Under the pieces are notes generated by a model that saw only the letters and a program-made list of their open reading frames with translations, did no database searches and had not been told where the DNA came from. From an uncultured Lachnospiraceae bacterium (lineage in GTDB: Bacteria > Bacillota > Clostridia > Lachnospirales > Lachnospiraceae), in assembly GCA_910587715.1 (NCBI GenBank), contig CAJUMV010000050.1:1-27779 (forward strand): DNA of 27,779 bases. The letters are read 5' to 3'. Made by a program: the position numbers and the translations under genes. The number at the start of each line of letters is the position of its first letter. The stretch's first letter is position 1. Below, one piece after another: positions 1 to 6,547 of this stretch.

Positions 1-3
1 AGG

Positions 4-47
4 GCGGGCTTAGAGCCCGCGTCCCGAGCCACCCGTTTTACGGGTGG
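4..47. repeat. Two tandem GC-rich hairpins at window edge
   Basis: Two perfect inverted repeats lie side by side: GCGGGCT (4-10) with AGCCCGC (14-20) and a 3-nt loop, and CCACCCG (29-35) with CGGGTGG (41-47) and a 5-nt loop. They overlap the last 13 or so codons of the PucR-type gene on the minus strand. The window ends before any T-run can be seen, so a terminator cannot be judged. Paired short hairpins like this occur at ends of IS200/IS605-type elements and in REP-like repeats. That reading is inference. Confidence 0.55.
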
Positions 48-1212
48 GGGCGACTAGCTCAGCGATATAAAGTCCGATCACACAACGGATTCTACCCTCC
101 ATACTATTGAGATCCGCTCCGGTTATCGTCTCAATTTTTTTGATGATATTATTCACCGTATTTCTATGAATGAACAATTCCTGCGCAACTCTCTGCGGAC
201 TACCGTCACAGCGCATATAGCATTTTAGAAACCCGATATAATCCGTTCCGTTTTCCCTGTCACAAGCGGCTATTTTTCCCACAACTTCCTCATAAAAGTT
301 TTCCAGAAGTGCCCTGTCATCAACAGCCAGCAACAACTGGTAGATACCGATTTTTTTATAGTACAGTACCTGCTCTTTCATCTTACACGCAAGTTTGCAG
401 CATTTCATCGCACGCTGAAAATTTTGCTCCTGAGTCAGCAGCCCTTTTTTTACCTCACTGACTCCAATAAAAATCTTTGAGAAAAAGCCGCACGAACGCA
501 TACTGTCTAAATAATTAAAGAGATAGTGTTCCACATCCTCCTGTGAATACTCTGTCAAAACAAAAATCAAAAAATCTTGAAATTCAAAATGAACAAACAG
601 CTCATTTCCGTTTTGGGCAAGACTCTGTGCTTGTCTGACCAGAACCTTTTTGTCCTGAGAATATCGCTCGTCAATTTCACTGTTCAGGCTCACGCAGACA
701 AAACAGAATGCGGAATCCCTCAAATAACCGTATCTCTCCATCTGCAAAACCTGTGTCTGCGCATCTCCGATGTGAAACAGGATATTTTTCAGACAGGAGG
801 CAAGCGTCATTTCCACACGTTCCGCCTGAATGATACTCTCGCAAAAGTCTCTGGTCATATCCACCATTCTCGTTTCCCACGGAATCGTAAAGAGCGGAAA
901 TTCTGCCTGTTCGCAAAATGCAATCACCGCTTTGGGAATTTCCCGAATATGCGGTCCCAAATTAACCACCAAAGCTTTCGCACCGACATCATACAGCGAC
1001 CTTGCAAAATGAATCAGCCACCCTTCCATTGTTCCGCTTCTGATTCCCGCCGTAAACACCAATTCATTTCCATGTAAAAAGGTCGCGGCATCCTCGTCTT
1101 CTATGATGTGTACCCATTCTATCAGATTTTCCATGCCGGCTCTGCCGGCTATCAGCTTCATATGATAGGGAGCCGCCGCATTTCGATATAGTTTTTCTAC
1201 CGATACTGCCAT
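10..1212 (-). CDS. PucR-family transcriptional regulator
   Basis: About 400 residues with PucR-family architecture. The N-terminal PucR domain (roughly residues 1-115) contains a stretch like ENLIEWVHIIEDED and a GNELVFTAGI core. A degenerate middle region follows. A C-terminal PucR-type helix-turn-helix reads QRVAQELFIHRNTVNNIIKK. Known members are cytosolic DNA-binding regulators of purine, amino-acid or sugar catabolism; no ligand can be assigned here. I chose ATG at 1212 because the family domain starts right there and a GGAG/AGAAGAG stretch precedes it; a TTG at 1257 is open but has no ribosome site. The next upstream gene on the same strand (GH1-ManA) ends 129 bases away, so a shared regulon is possible. 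Oddity: the last residues (about PTRKTGGSGRGL) are read from two GC-rich hairpins and may not be original to the protein. Confidence 0.85.
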   Translation of the reverse strand: MAVSVEKLYRNAAAPYHMKLIAGRAGMENLIEWVHIIEDEDAATFLHGNELVFTAGIRSGTMEGWLIHFARSLYDVGAKALVVNLGPHIREIPKAVIAFCEQAEFPLFTIPWETRMVDMTRDFCESIIQAERVEMTLASCLKNILFHIGDAQTQVLQMERYGYLRDSAFCFVCVSLNSEIDERYSQDKKVLVRQAQSLAQNGNELFVHFEFQDFLIFVLTEYSQEDVEHYLFNYLDSMRSCGFFSKIFIGVSEVKKGLLTQEQNFQRAMKCCKLACKMKEQVLYYKKIGIYQLLLAVDDRALLENFYEEVVGKIAACDRENGTDYIGFLKCYMRCDGSPQRVAQELFIHRNTVNNIIKKIETITGADLNSMEGRIRCVIGLYIAELVAPTRKTGGSGRGL

Positions 1213-1341
1213 TTGTCTCTTCTCACTCCACAAAAATATCAGCTTCTTTTCTTGCAAAACATAATGCTTTGTTCAGTATCTTATCACACCCTGTCATTCA
1301 CTGTCCACTAATATCGTCTTACTCAAACCCTCTCACATTAC

Positions 1342-3645
1342 TTAAACAGATGCCGCGATCAGCTCCATCTCGCCCTGTAACTCTACCTCTCCGTAGCCGC
1401 AGGGCAGGATAAAGTGGTCACCCTTCTGTATCATCTGTCCGTTAATCAGCCCTTCTCCCGTCGTCACGCTCATAATCAGGAACGGATACTCCTGCGGGAA
1501 GGAAACCCGGCTCGCCACGTTTATCTTCCACACCTTATAGTAAGGGCAGGAAATCAGTAAGTTCATCTGGTCTTTCGGCAAATCCGCCGCTTCCTTGACG
1601 CTCTCGGCGGCGGGCTTTGCCGGAACCGTGATCACATCGATGCTCTGATCCACATGAAGCTGTCTGAGCTTGCCGTCGGTCAGTCTGTCATAGTCGTACA
1701 CTCGGTAGGTAATATCGGAATTCTGCTGGGTTTCCAAAAGCATGATGCCGCCCTTGATGGCGTGCACCGTGCCCGGCTCAATCTGGATAAAGTCTCCCTT
1801 CTTCACCGGAAGCTCCCTGATAAACTCACCCCATCTGCCCTCTTTTATCATGGCAGTAAGCTCTTCCTTATCCTTCGCATTGTGTCCGATCACCAGCGTG
1901 GAATCTTCCTCACAGTCCAGAATGTACCAGCACTCCGTCTTGCCAAGCGAGCCGTTCTCATGCACTCCCGCATAAGCGTCGTCGGGATGCACCTGAATGC
2001 TTAAGTCCGTTTTGGCGTCAATAATTTTTGTGAGAAGCGGGAACCGGTCAAGCCCCGTATTTCCGAAAAGCGCCGGCTCTTCCTTCCAAAGCTGTGACAG
2101 GGTTTTTCCTGCGTAAACACCCTCCTTCACCGTACAATCCCCGTTCGGGTGGGCGCTCACCGCCCAGCACTCGCCGGTGCCTTCGCCGGGAATCGGATAG
2201 TGCCAGTCCGTCCCCAGACGCTCGCCGCCCCAGATCATCTGCTTAAATACCGGATATAAATATAAAATCGGTTTTTCTTTCTGATTCACTGATAATACCT
2301 CCCCGTTTGTCTCCATCACTTTCTGATACCAGTATGCGGAATCCTTGGCAATCCGCTTTTGGGTCTGGAAATCCACATACACCAGACCGAACCTTTCGGT
2401 GTAGCCTTTATTCCACTCAAAATTATCTAAAAACGTCCATTCAAAATATCCTCTTACATCCACGCCGTCATCTGCCGCACACTGAAGCGCCGACAGATAT
2501 TTGTCCAAAAAGGTAATGCGGTTGGGGTCGTGCACCCTGCCGTCCTGCGACACGATATCGTGACAGGACATGCCGTTCTCCGTAATATACAAAGGCAGCT
2601 GATATCGCTCATACAGGAATTTCACGCCCCAGTACAGGCATTCCAGCGTCACCGGCCACCCCGCCGCCGTCTTCGGGAATCCTGCCGGTCTGTCCACAAA
2701 CTCCGGCTCCCCATCCGCCCCCGCACGCACCACGTAGCCGTTATAAATGTTCTGCCCCATAAAGTCCAAAGGCTGGGCAATCAGCGTCATATCCTCCTTT
2801 GTAATCTCAGGCAGATACTCCTTGAACTTCTCAAGCCCTTCCTCGGGATAATGTCCCAAAAATACCGGATCGGAAAACCACGCCACATTCCACGTCCAGT
2901 TGTCCATCGGATTATAGAAAGAAAACAGCACATGTCTTGCGGCTTCGATATCCGTCTTGTCATTGCTTGCCGGATAAGCCATCCCGCAGGTGGGCGCATA
3001 GCCAATCTGGATGGGCCGTTTCGCGTATTTGCGCAGATTAATCACCGCCTGCCCGTGCGCACGCAAGGCGTTGTGGGTAATCTGAAACGTATCTTTTATG
3101 GGCAGCTTTTTCCCGGGCGCATTGACGCCGTGCAGATGCCCGAGCCCCACGAAACACTGCGGCTCATTCAGTGTGATAAAATACTCGCAAAGGTCGGAAA
3201 AGTTCTCCGCCACCACCTTCGCATACTCGCCAAACCACCCGATAATCTCCTCGTTTTGCCAGCCGCCTTTATCCTGCAGCGCCTGCGGCAGTTCCCAGTG
3301 ATACATCGTAATATAAGGCGTGATGCCGTTTTTCTTCATCTCCAGGATCATATCCCGATAAAGCGCGACACCCTTTTCGTTCACGCGTCCCGTGCCCTCC
3401 GGCAGGATTCTCGCCCAGTTTAAGGAAAAACGATAGGCTTTCACGCCAAGCAGACGCATCATCTTATAGTCGTCCCGATAACGATGCATATGGTCGCAGG
3501 AGACATAGGCGTTCGTATGGTCCAAAATGCCGCCCTCCTCCGTGAACGTATCCCAGATCATTTTCCCCGCGCCGTCATCCGGATCCTTTCCCTCCACCTG
3601 ATAGGAGCTGCTCGCCACTCCCCATACAAAATCCTCTCTGAACAT
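1342..3645 (-). CDS. GH1 beta-glucosidase fused to class I mannose-6-phosphate isomerase (ManA)
   Basis: A 767-residue bifunctional protein. Residues 1-450 are a full GH1 (alpha/beta)8 glycosidase: acid/base Glu161 in TLNEP, nucleophile Glu356 in YITENG, and an NFEW...GY...RFGL sugar-binding strand, which fits unphosphorylated substrates rather than 6-phospho-glucosides. Residues 453-767 (315 aa, the usual length of firmicute ManA) are a complete type I phosphomannose isomerase: zinc ligands Gln551 and His553 (QVHPDD), Glu571 (TECWY) and His628 (GTVHAI), plus catalytic-type Arg648 (TYRVYDYDR). It should hydrolyse beta-glycosides in the cytoplasm and interconvert mannose-6-P and fructose-6-P. 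ATG 3645 has AAGGAGG 9 nt upstream. The join has almost no linker, and a separate ribosome site sits inside the gene (2289-2304). An SGNH esterase lies just upstream. Both domains are certain; whether the cell makes a fusion, a free isomerase or both is not. Confidence 0.93.
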   Translation of the reverse strand: MFREDFVWGVASSSYQVEGKDPDDGAGKMIWDTFTEEGGILDHTNAYVSCDHMHRYRDDYKMMRLLGVKAYRFSLNWARILPEGTGRVNEKGVALYRDMILEMKKNGITPYITMYHWELPQALQDKGGWQNEEIIGWFGEYAKVVAENFSDLCEYFITLNEPQCFVGLGHLHGVNAPGKKLPIKDTFQITHNALRAHGQAVINLRKYAKRPIQIGYAPTCGMAYPASNDKTDIEAARHVLFSFYNPMDNWTWNVAWFSDPVFLGHYPEEGLEKFKEYLPEITKEDMTLIAQPLDFMGQNIYNGYVVRAGADGEPEFVDRPAGFPKTAAGWPVTLECLYWGVKFLYERYQLPLYITENGMSCHDIVSQDGRVHDPNRITFLDKYLSALQCAADDGVDVRGYFEWTFLDNFEWNKGYTERFGLVYVDFQTQKRIAKDSAYWYQKVMETNGEVLSVNQKEKPILYLYPVFKQMIWGGERLGTDWHYPIPGEGTGECWAVSAHPNGDCTVKEGVYAGKTLSQLWKEEPALFGNTGLDRFPLLTKIIDAKTDLSIQVHPDDAYAGVHENGSLGKTECWYILDCEEDSTLVIGHNAKDKEELTAMIKEGRWGEFIRELPVKKGDFIQIEPGTVHAIKGGIMLLETQQNSDITYRVYDYDRLTDGKLRQLHVDQSIDVITVPAKPAAESVKEAADLPKDQMNLLISCPYYKVWKINVASRVSFPQEYPFLIMSVTTGEGLINGQMIQKGDHFILPCGYGEVELQGEMELIAASV
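2287..2304 (-). promoter_or_regulatory. Internal Shine-Dalgarno and GTG start for the ManA part
   Basis: On the minus strand GGGGAGG (2304-2298) is followed by 8 nt and then GTG (2289-2287) in frame with the isomerase domain, exactly where a stand-alone ManA would begin (V-N-Q-K-E-K-P). The two codons just before GTG are TTA TCA. A single T-to-A change would make TTA into TAA, ending the glucosidase there. The site and spacing are seen directly. Its use as a second start, and the lost-stop origin, are inference. Confidence 0.6.
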
Positions 3646-3669
3646 ATGTATATACCTCCTTATTCTAAC

Positions 3670-3696
3670 GGAGAATGCCTGTATTTGGCATTCTCC
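3670..3696 (-). other. Intergenic stem-loop before GH1-ManA
   Basis: A perfect 10-bp inverted repeat (GGAGAATGCC 3670-3679 with GGCATTCTCC 3687-3696, 7-nt loop) fills the 60-bp gap between the SGNH gene and the GH1-ManA start. On the minus strand it is followed by GTTAGAATAAGGAGG, with no T-run, so it is not a standard terminator in that direction. It may stabilise or process the transcript, or affect access to the ribosome site just downstream. Confidence 0.6.
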
Positions 3697-3705
3697 TAGT
3701 TCTTT

Positions 3706-4815
3706 TCACGCTGTAATGATCGATGTCAGATAAAACGGCACCACATCCTCCGCGTGTGTCTGCGTCAGCCGAATCTCCACCTGATGTACGCCGGGTGAAA
3801 TGTGATGCGCCAGCGTATCGATATGCAGGCTGTCTCCCCAGTCCTCTTCGAAGTTAGCGTCCAGCGTGACCGCGTTTTCCTCATCGCCGTCCACCACCGC
3901 TACTGCCACCGGCGCGGGATGCTTTACCGACTTGCGGTACTGCACGGCAATCTCCGTCCCTTCCACCTCGAAACCGATTTTTGCGCCATGTTTTGACGCC
4001 GTCCAGCCGCCGCGGAACATATCGTTCACATACTTTTTCAGCGTACCATCTGCCAAGAATCCCTCGCAAACCGGGCTGCTGTTGTAGTTCTGCAGACGCC
4101 TTGCCTTTTCATAGGCATTTTCTGTCAAAGGCGCGGGCATGGGGAAAGGTTCTTCCGCTTCATCCCGCTGCGCATATATGTTGTCCAGACAAGTCGTAAT
4201 CACCTCCGCCAGCAAAGCGTGCCCCTCCGAATTGGGATGCAAGTCGTCCGGCGTAAGCTCCCGCCTGTCAATACCGCCGGAAACCACCCGTTCGTAAATG
4301 GACGGCTTCATGCTGACGCTTGGAAGCTGATAGTGCGTTCCGATTTCCCGATGCTTCTCTTCTGCACTCGTACCTGTATCATAGAACATATTATGTACCA
4401 ATAAAACTGCCGGTTCAAAAGCGTTTCCGTACACCTTTCGCACCAGCCCCTCATAGGTTTCCCGGTAAAAATCCGTATTGTCGTCATTGACCGAAAACTC
4501 GATCACCACAAAATCCGGCTTAAACGCCAGCACATCTTCGTCCACCCTTGCCACGCCGAACTGCGAAGTCGTGCCGCCCACACCCGCGTTCACATAGGTA
4601 AACGCCGTCTTTGGAAAGCGCTTTACAAACCATTCATAGACCAGATAGGCATAGCAGTTCGTGTACTGCGAGGACACGGAGCCCTGCGTGATTGAGCCGC
4701 CCAGAAACGCCATCGTCATGCGGTCGCCCCGCCCGGCACGTTTCATCAACTCTTTCAACCGATACAGATTCCCCCTGTGCACCCATCCCTTTTCCGCACA
4801 AATTTCATACCCCAT
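3706..4815 (-). CDS. SGNH/GDSL-family hydrolase with C-terminal beta domain
   Basis: 369 residues. The N-terminal ~210 residues form an SGNH hydrolase: block I GGSITQG with nucleophile Ser41, oxyanion glycines in AGVGGTTS (about 79-82), block III SVND with Asn110, and block V DDLHPN with Asp190 and His193. The last ~130 residues (about 240-369) look like a beta-rich accessory domain with no motif I can name. Such enzymes often remove acetyl groups from sugars or polysaccharides. There is no signal peptide, so it probably acts in the cytoplasm on imported oligosaccharides, which fits the GH1-ManA gene 60 bp downstream. ATG 4815 has GGAG 9 nt upstream. The exact substrate cannot be read from sequence; acetylated manno- or gluco-oligosaccharides are a guess from context. 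Confidence 0.85.
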   Translation of the reverse strand: MGYEICAEKGWVHRGNLYRLKELMKRAGRGDRMTMAFLGGSITQGSVSSQYTNCYAYLVYEWFVKRFPKTAFTYVNAGVGGTTSQFGVARVDEDVLAFKPDFVVIEFSVNDDNTDFYRETYEGLVRKVYGNAFEPAVLLVHNMFYDTGTSAEEKHREIGTHYQLPSVSMKPSIYERVVSGGIDRRELTPDDLHPNSEGHALLAEVITTCLDNIYAQRDEAEEPFPMPAPLTENAYEKARRLQNYNSSPVCEGFLADGTLKKYVNDMFRGGWTASKHGAKIGFEVEGTEIAVQYRKSVKHPAPVAVAVVDGDEENAVTLDANFEEDWGDSLHIDTLAHHISPGVHQVEIRLTQTHAEDVVPFYLTSIITA

Positions 4816-4850
4816 TTTTTAGTCTCCATTTAGCTAAATAATTAATTCGA

Positions 4851-4909
4851 CTGCGATAGTCCGACAGCCTGTGTTTCCCACATCTTTGTCTCTCATTTTA
4901 CTATCGCAG
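4851..4909. repeat. 10-bp inverted repeat spanning the SGNH-gene promoter
   Basis: CTGCGATAGT (4851-4860) and ACTATCGCAG (4900-4909) are perfect inverted copies 49 bp apart centre to centre, with weaker nested pairing (TGTG/CACA) between them. The right copy overlaps the last base of the predicted -10 and the start of the spacer. The left copy would be about 30 nt downstream of the start of transcription. This arrangement fits a pair of repressor half-sites better than an RNA stem, because one arm would be mostly untranscribed. Function is inferred. Confidence 0.5.
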
Positions 4910-4923
4910 CCTGAAAATAACAA
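4895..4923 (-). promoter_or_regulatory. Predicted sigma-A promoter for the SGNH and GH1-ManA genes
   Basis: On the minus strand TTGTTA (4923-4918), a 17-bp spacer and TAAAAT (4900-4895) lie about 80 nt upstream of the SGNH start codon. The -10 matches consensus at five of six positions and the -35 at four of six. No other good pair is visible in the 224-bp gap. The rest of the gap (4924-5039) is AT-rich with several TTAGC/GCTAA inverted pairs, for example GCTAAA-T-TTTAGC at 5007-5019, and no gene. Confidence 0.45.
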
Positions 4924-5039
4924 GTGAAACCCATTTAATTTTCCTTTTTTATGAAAAACGCACAAATTGCAATGCCATTTCTTGTTTAACTATTAGCTTT
5001 CGCAGGCTAAATTTTAGCTAATTTCTATTCCATAAATAT

Positions 5040-6461
5040 CTACTGCTTTGCTTCCGGAAGCCGAAAACGAAAAAGCCGTTTCGCAAGCTGTCTGAAATTG
5101 AAAGGCAGCAGCGGATAGATATAACTCTTGTTCGACAGCGTCCTGTTAAAAGCGATGGACAACAGGAAAAATACAATCGCCCCCACATAGCCGTAGATGC
5201 CAAAGATTGCCGTCAGAATCAGATTGATAATCCGCATAAATTTCAGCGCATAGCCGAGCTCGTAATTCTGCTGGGTGTAGTTGGCGATGGCGACGAACGC
5301 CATGTACAGCATTACCTCGGAGTTAAACCAGCCGCTGTTGACGGAAAACTCGCCAAGCACCAGCGCCGCCATCACACTTAAAGGGGTGCTTAACATATTC
5401 GGCGTATTGACCGCTGCCAGCTTCAAGCCGTCGATGGCAAGCTCCAATATCAGAAACTGTGCAATCAGCGGAATATTCGACTCCTCCTGCAGCATGATAA
5501 ACTGAAAGCTCTCGGGAACCCACTGGGGATTCTGCATCAGCAGCAGAAACGTCGGCGTCATAATATAAGTTAGAATGGAAATCAAAAACCTCGTCAGCCG
5601 CAGGTACGTCCCCGTAACGGGCGGGAAATAGTAGTCATCCGCCTCCTCCACGATATCAAAGATAGAAGTCGGCACGATCATGGCGGAGGGCGAATTGTCC
5701 ACCAAAATTACGATATCCCCCTCTAACACCTGCGCTGCCGCCACATCCGGCCGCTCGGTAAACTTAAATTTCGGAAAAGGATTGAACCACATCCGCTGGT
5801 AAAGGCATTCCGCCAGACTCTCCTGGTTCATAGTCAGCGCGTCCACCTTGATATTCTGAATCCGCTTCTTCACCTTCTCCAAAAATGCGTGGTCCACCCG
5901 GTTGTCCATATAGCAGAGCACGATATCCGTCTGGGAACTTTGTCCCGCGTTCATCATTTCCATGCGAAGCTCGGTGCTTCTGATACGCCTTCTAATCAAT
6001 GCCGTATTGAAAACGACCGTCTCCACGAAACCGTCCTTGCTGCCGCGCAGCGTCTTATCCTTATCAGGCTCCGAGACACTTCTGGCGGGATAAGTCCGGG
6101 AATCAATCAGCACACATCTGTCGTAGCCGTCGATAAAGAGCGCAAACACACCCGACAGAATATTATATATAATATCATCCCATTTATCTTTAAGGTCCAC
6201 CTCCACATAGGGCGTGGCTTTCTTTGCCATTTCGTAGGCGCTCTCCGGCATATTTTCCGGTGTCAGGCCGATAAAATACTGGAGAATCTTCATCATCAGT
6301 TCATCTTTGCAAAAACCGTCTATAAAATAGATACACGCCTGCCTGCCACCCACATCAATCACGCGGTAGACCACGTCAAAACTCGTGTCCGGCGCCATAT
6401 GCGCCTTCATATACGCCATGCTTTCCTGTAGGGAGGTTGTCATCTTTTCTTTATTTTCCAA
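5040..6461 (-). CDS. GerA-family spore germination protein (SpoVAF-like)
   Basis: 473 residues, the usual size for GerA A-subunits and SpoVAF. A soluble N-terminal half (1-285) includes an IYFIDGFCKDE stretch and the GerA hallmark VLEGDIVILVDNSPSAMIVP (about 246-264). The membrane half has helices near 288-309, 328-350, 357-372, 383-395 and 408-437, then the short C-terminal tail SYIYPLLPFNF. Known members sit in the inner spore membrane and act in nutrient germination or ion release. It stands alone, without B and C subunit genes, which suits a SpoVAF-type accessory more than a full receptor operon. I chose TTG 6461 because AAGGAG sits 8 nt upstream; the later ATG at 6443 has no good site. 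A near-perfect sigma-G promoter precedes it, so expression should be in the forespore. Confidence 0.88.
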   Translation of the reverse strand: MENKEKMTTSLQESMAYMKAHMAPDTSFDVVYRVIDVGGRQACIYFIDGFCKDELMMKILQYFIGLTPENMPESAYEMAKKATPYVEVDLKDKWDDIIYNILSGVFALFIDGYDRCVLIDSRTYPARSVSEPDKDKTLRGSKDGFVETVVFNTALIRRRIRSTELRMEMMNAGQSSQTDIVLCYMDNRVDHAFLEKVKKRIQNIKVDALTMNQESLAECLYQRMWFNPFPKFKFTERPDVAAAQVLEGDIVILVDNSPSAMIVPTSIFDIVEEADDYYFPPVTGTYLRLTRFLISILTYIMTPTFLLLMQNPQWVPESFQFIMLQEESNIPLIAQFLILELAIDGLKLAAVNTPNMLSTPLSVMAALVLGEFSVNSGWFNSEVMLYMAFVAIANYTQQNYELGYALKFMRIINLILTAIFGIYGYVGAIVFFLLSIAFNRTLSNKSYIYPLLPFNFRQLAKRLFRFRLPEAKQ

Positions 6462-6498
6462 TGCAAAAACTCCTTCCGTGACTTACCATTGTTTCCCA

Positions 6499-6528
6499 TA
6501 GTATGTCTTGGAAAGAGTTCTCTTATGC
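6499..6528 (-). promoter_or_regulatory. Sigma-G (forespore) promoter of the germination gene
   Basis: On the minus strand GCATA (6528-6524), an 18-bp spacer and CATACTA (6505-6499) match the Bacillus sigma-G pattern (-35 gHATr, -10 CATnHTA, spacer 17-18) at every defined position. The -10 ends 37 nt upstream of the TTG start, leaving room for a short leader with the AAGGAG site. This agrees with the spore role of the downstream product. The match is seen; use by sigma-G rather than sigma-F is inferred. Confidence 0.7.
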
Positions 6529-6547
6529 ACACAGGATACTGATTGCT

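Noticed and set aside
2530..3423. Long plus-strand open frame opposite the GH1 part (also 6792-7565 and 9736-10503 opposite the chemoreceptor and nrdD)
   Set aside because: Each lies fully antisense to a gene with clear domains, has a low-complexity His/Arg/Pro- or Ser-rich product and no ribosome site of note.
1342..3645. 6-phospho-beta-glucosidase
   Set aside because: The C-terminal sugar-contact strand has NFEW rather than the Ser/Lys/Tyr pattern of phospho-specific GH1 enzymes, and no PTS gene is near.
3668..3680. 13-mer ACGGAGAATGCCT also present at 12511-12523, both 22-24 nt before a minus-strand start codon
   Set aside because: Matches of this length are expected several times by chance in a window of this size, and the second copy lacks the paired arm that makes a hairpin at the first. 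Position alone is not enough.
4851..4909. Transposon end or riboswitch from the long inverted repeat
   Set aside because: No target duplication, transposase or known riboswitch core is visible; one arm overlaps the promoter, so an RNA stem is unlikely.
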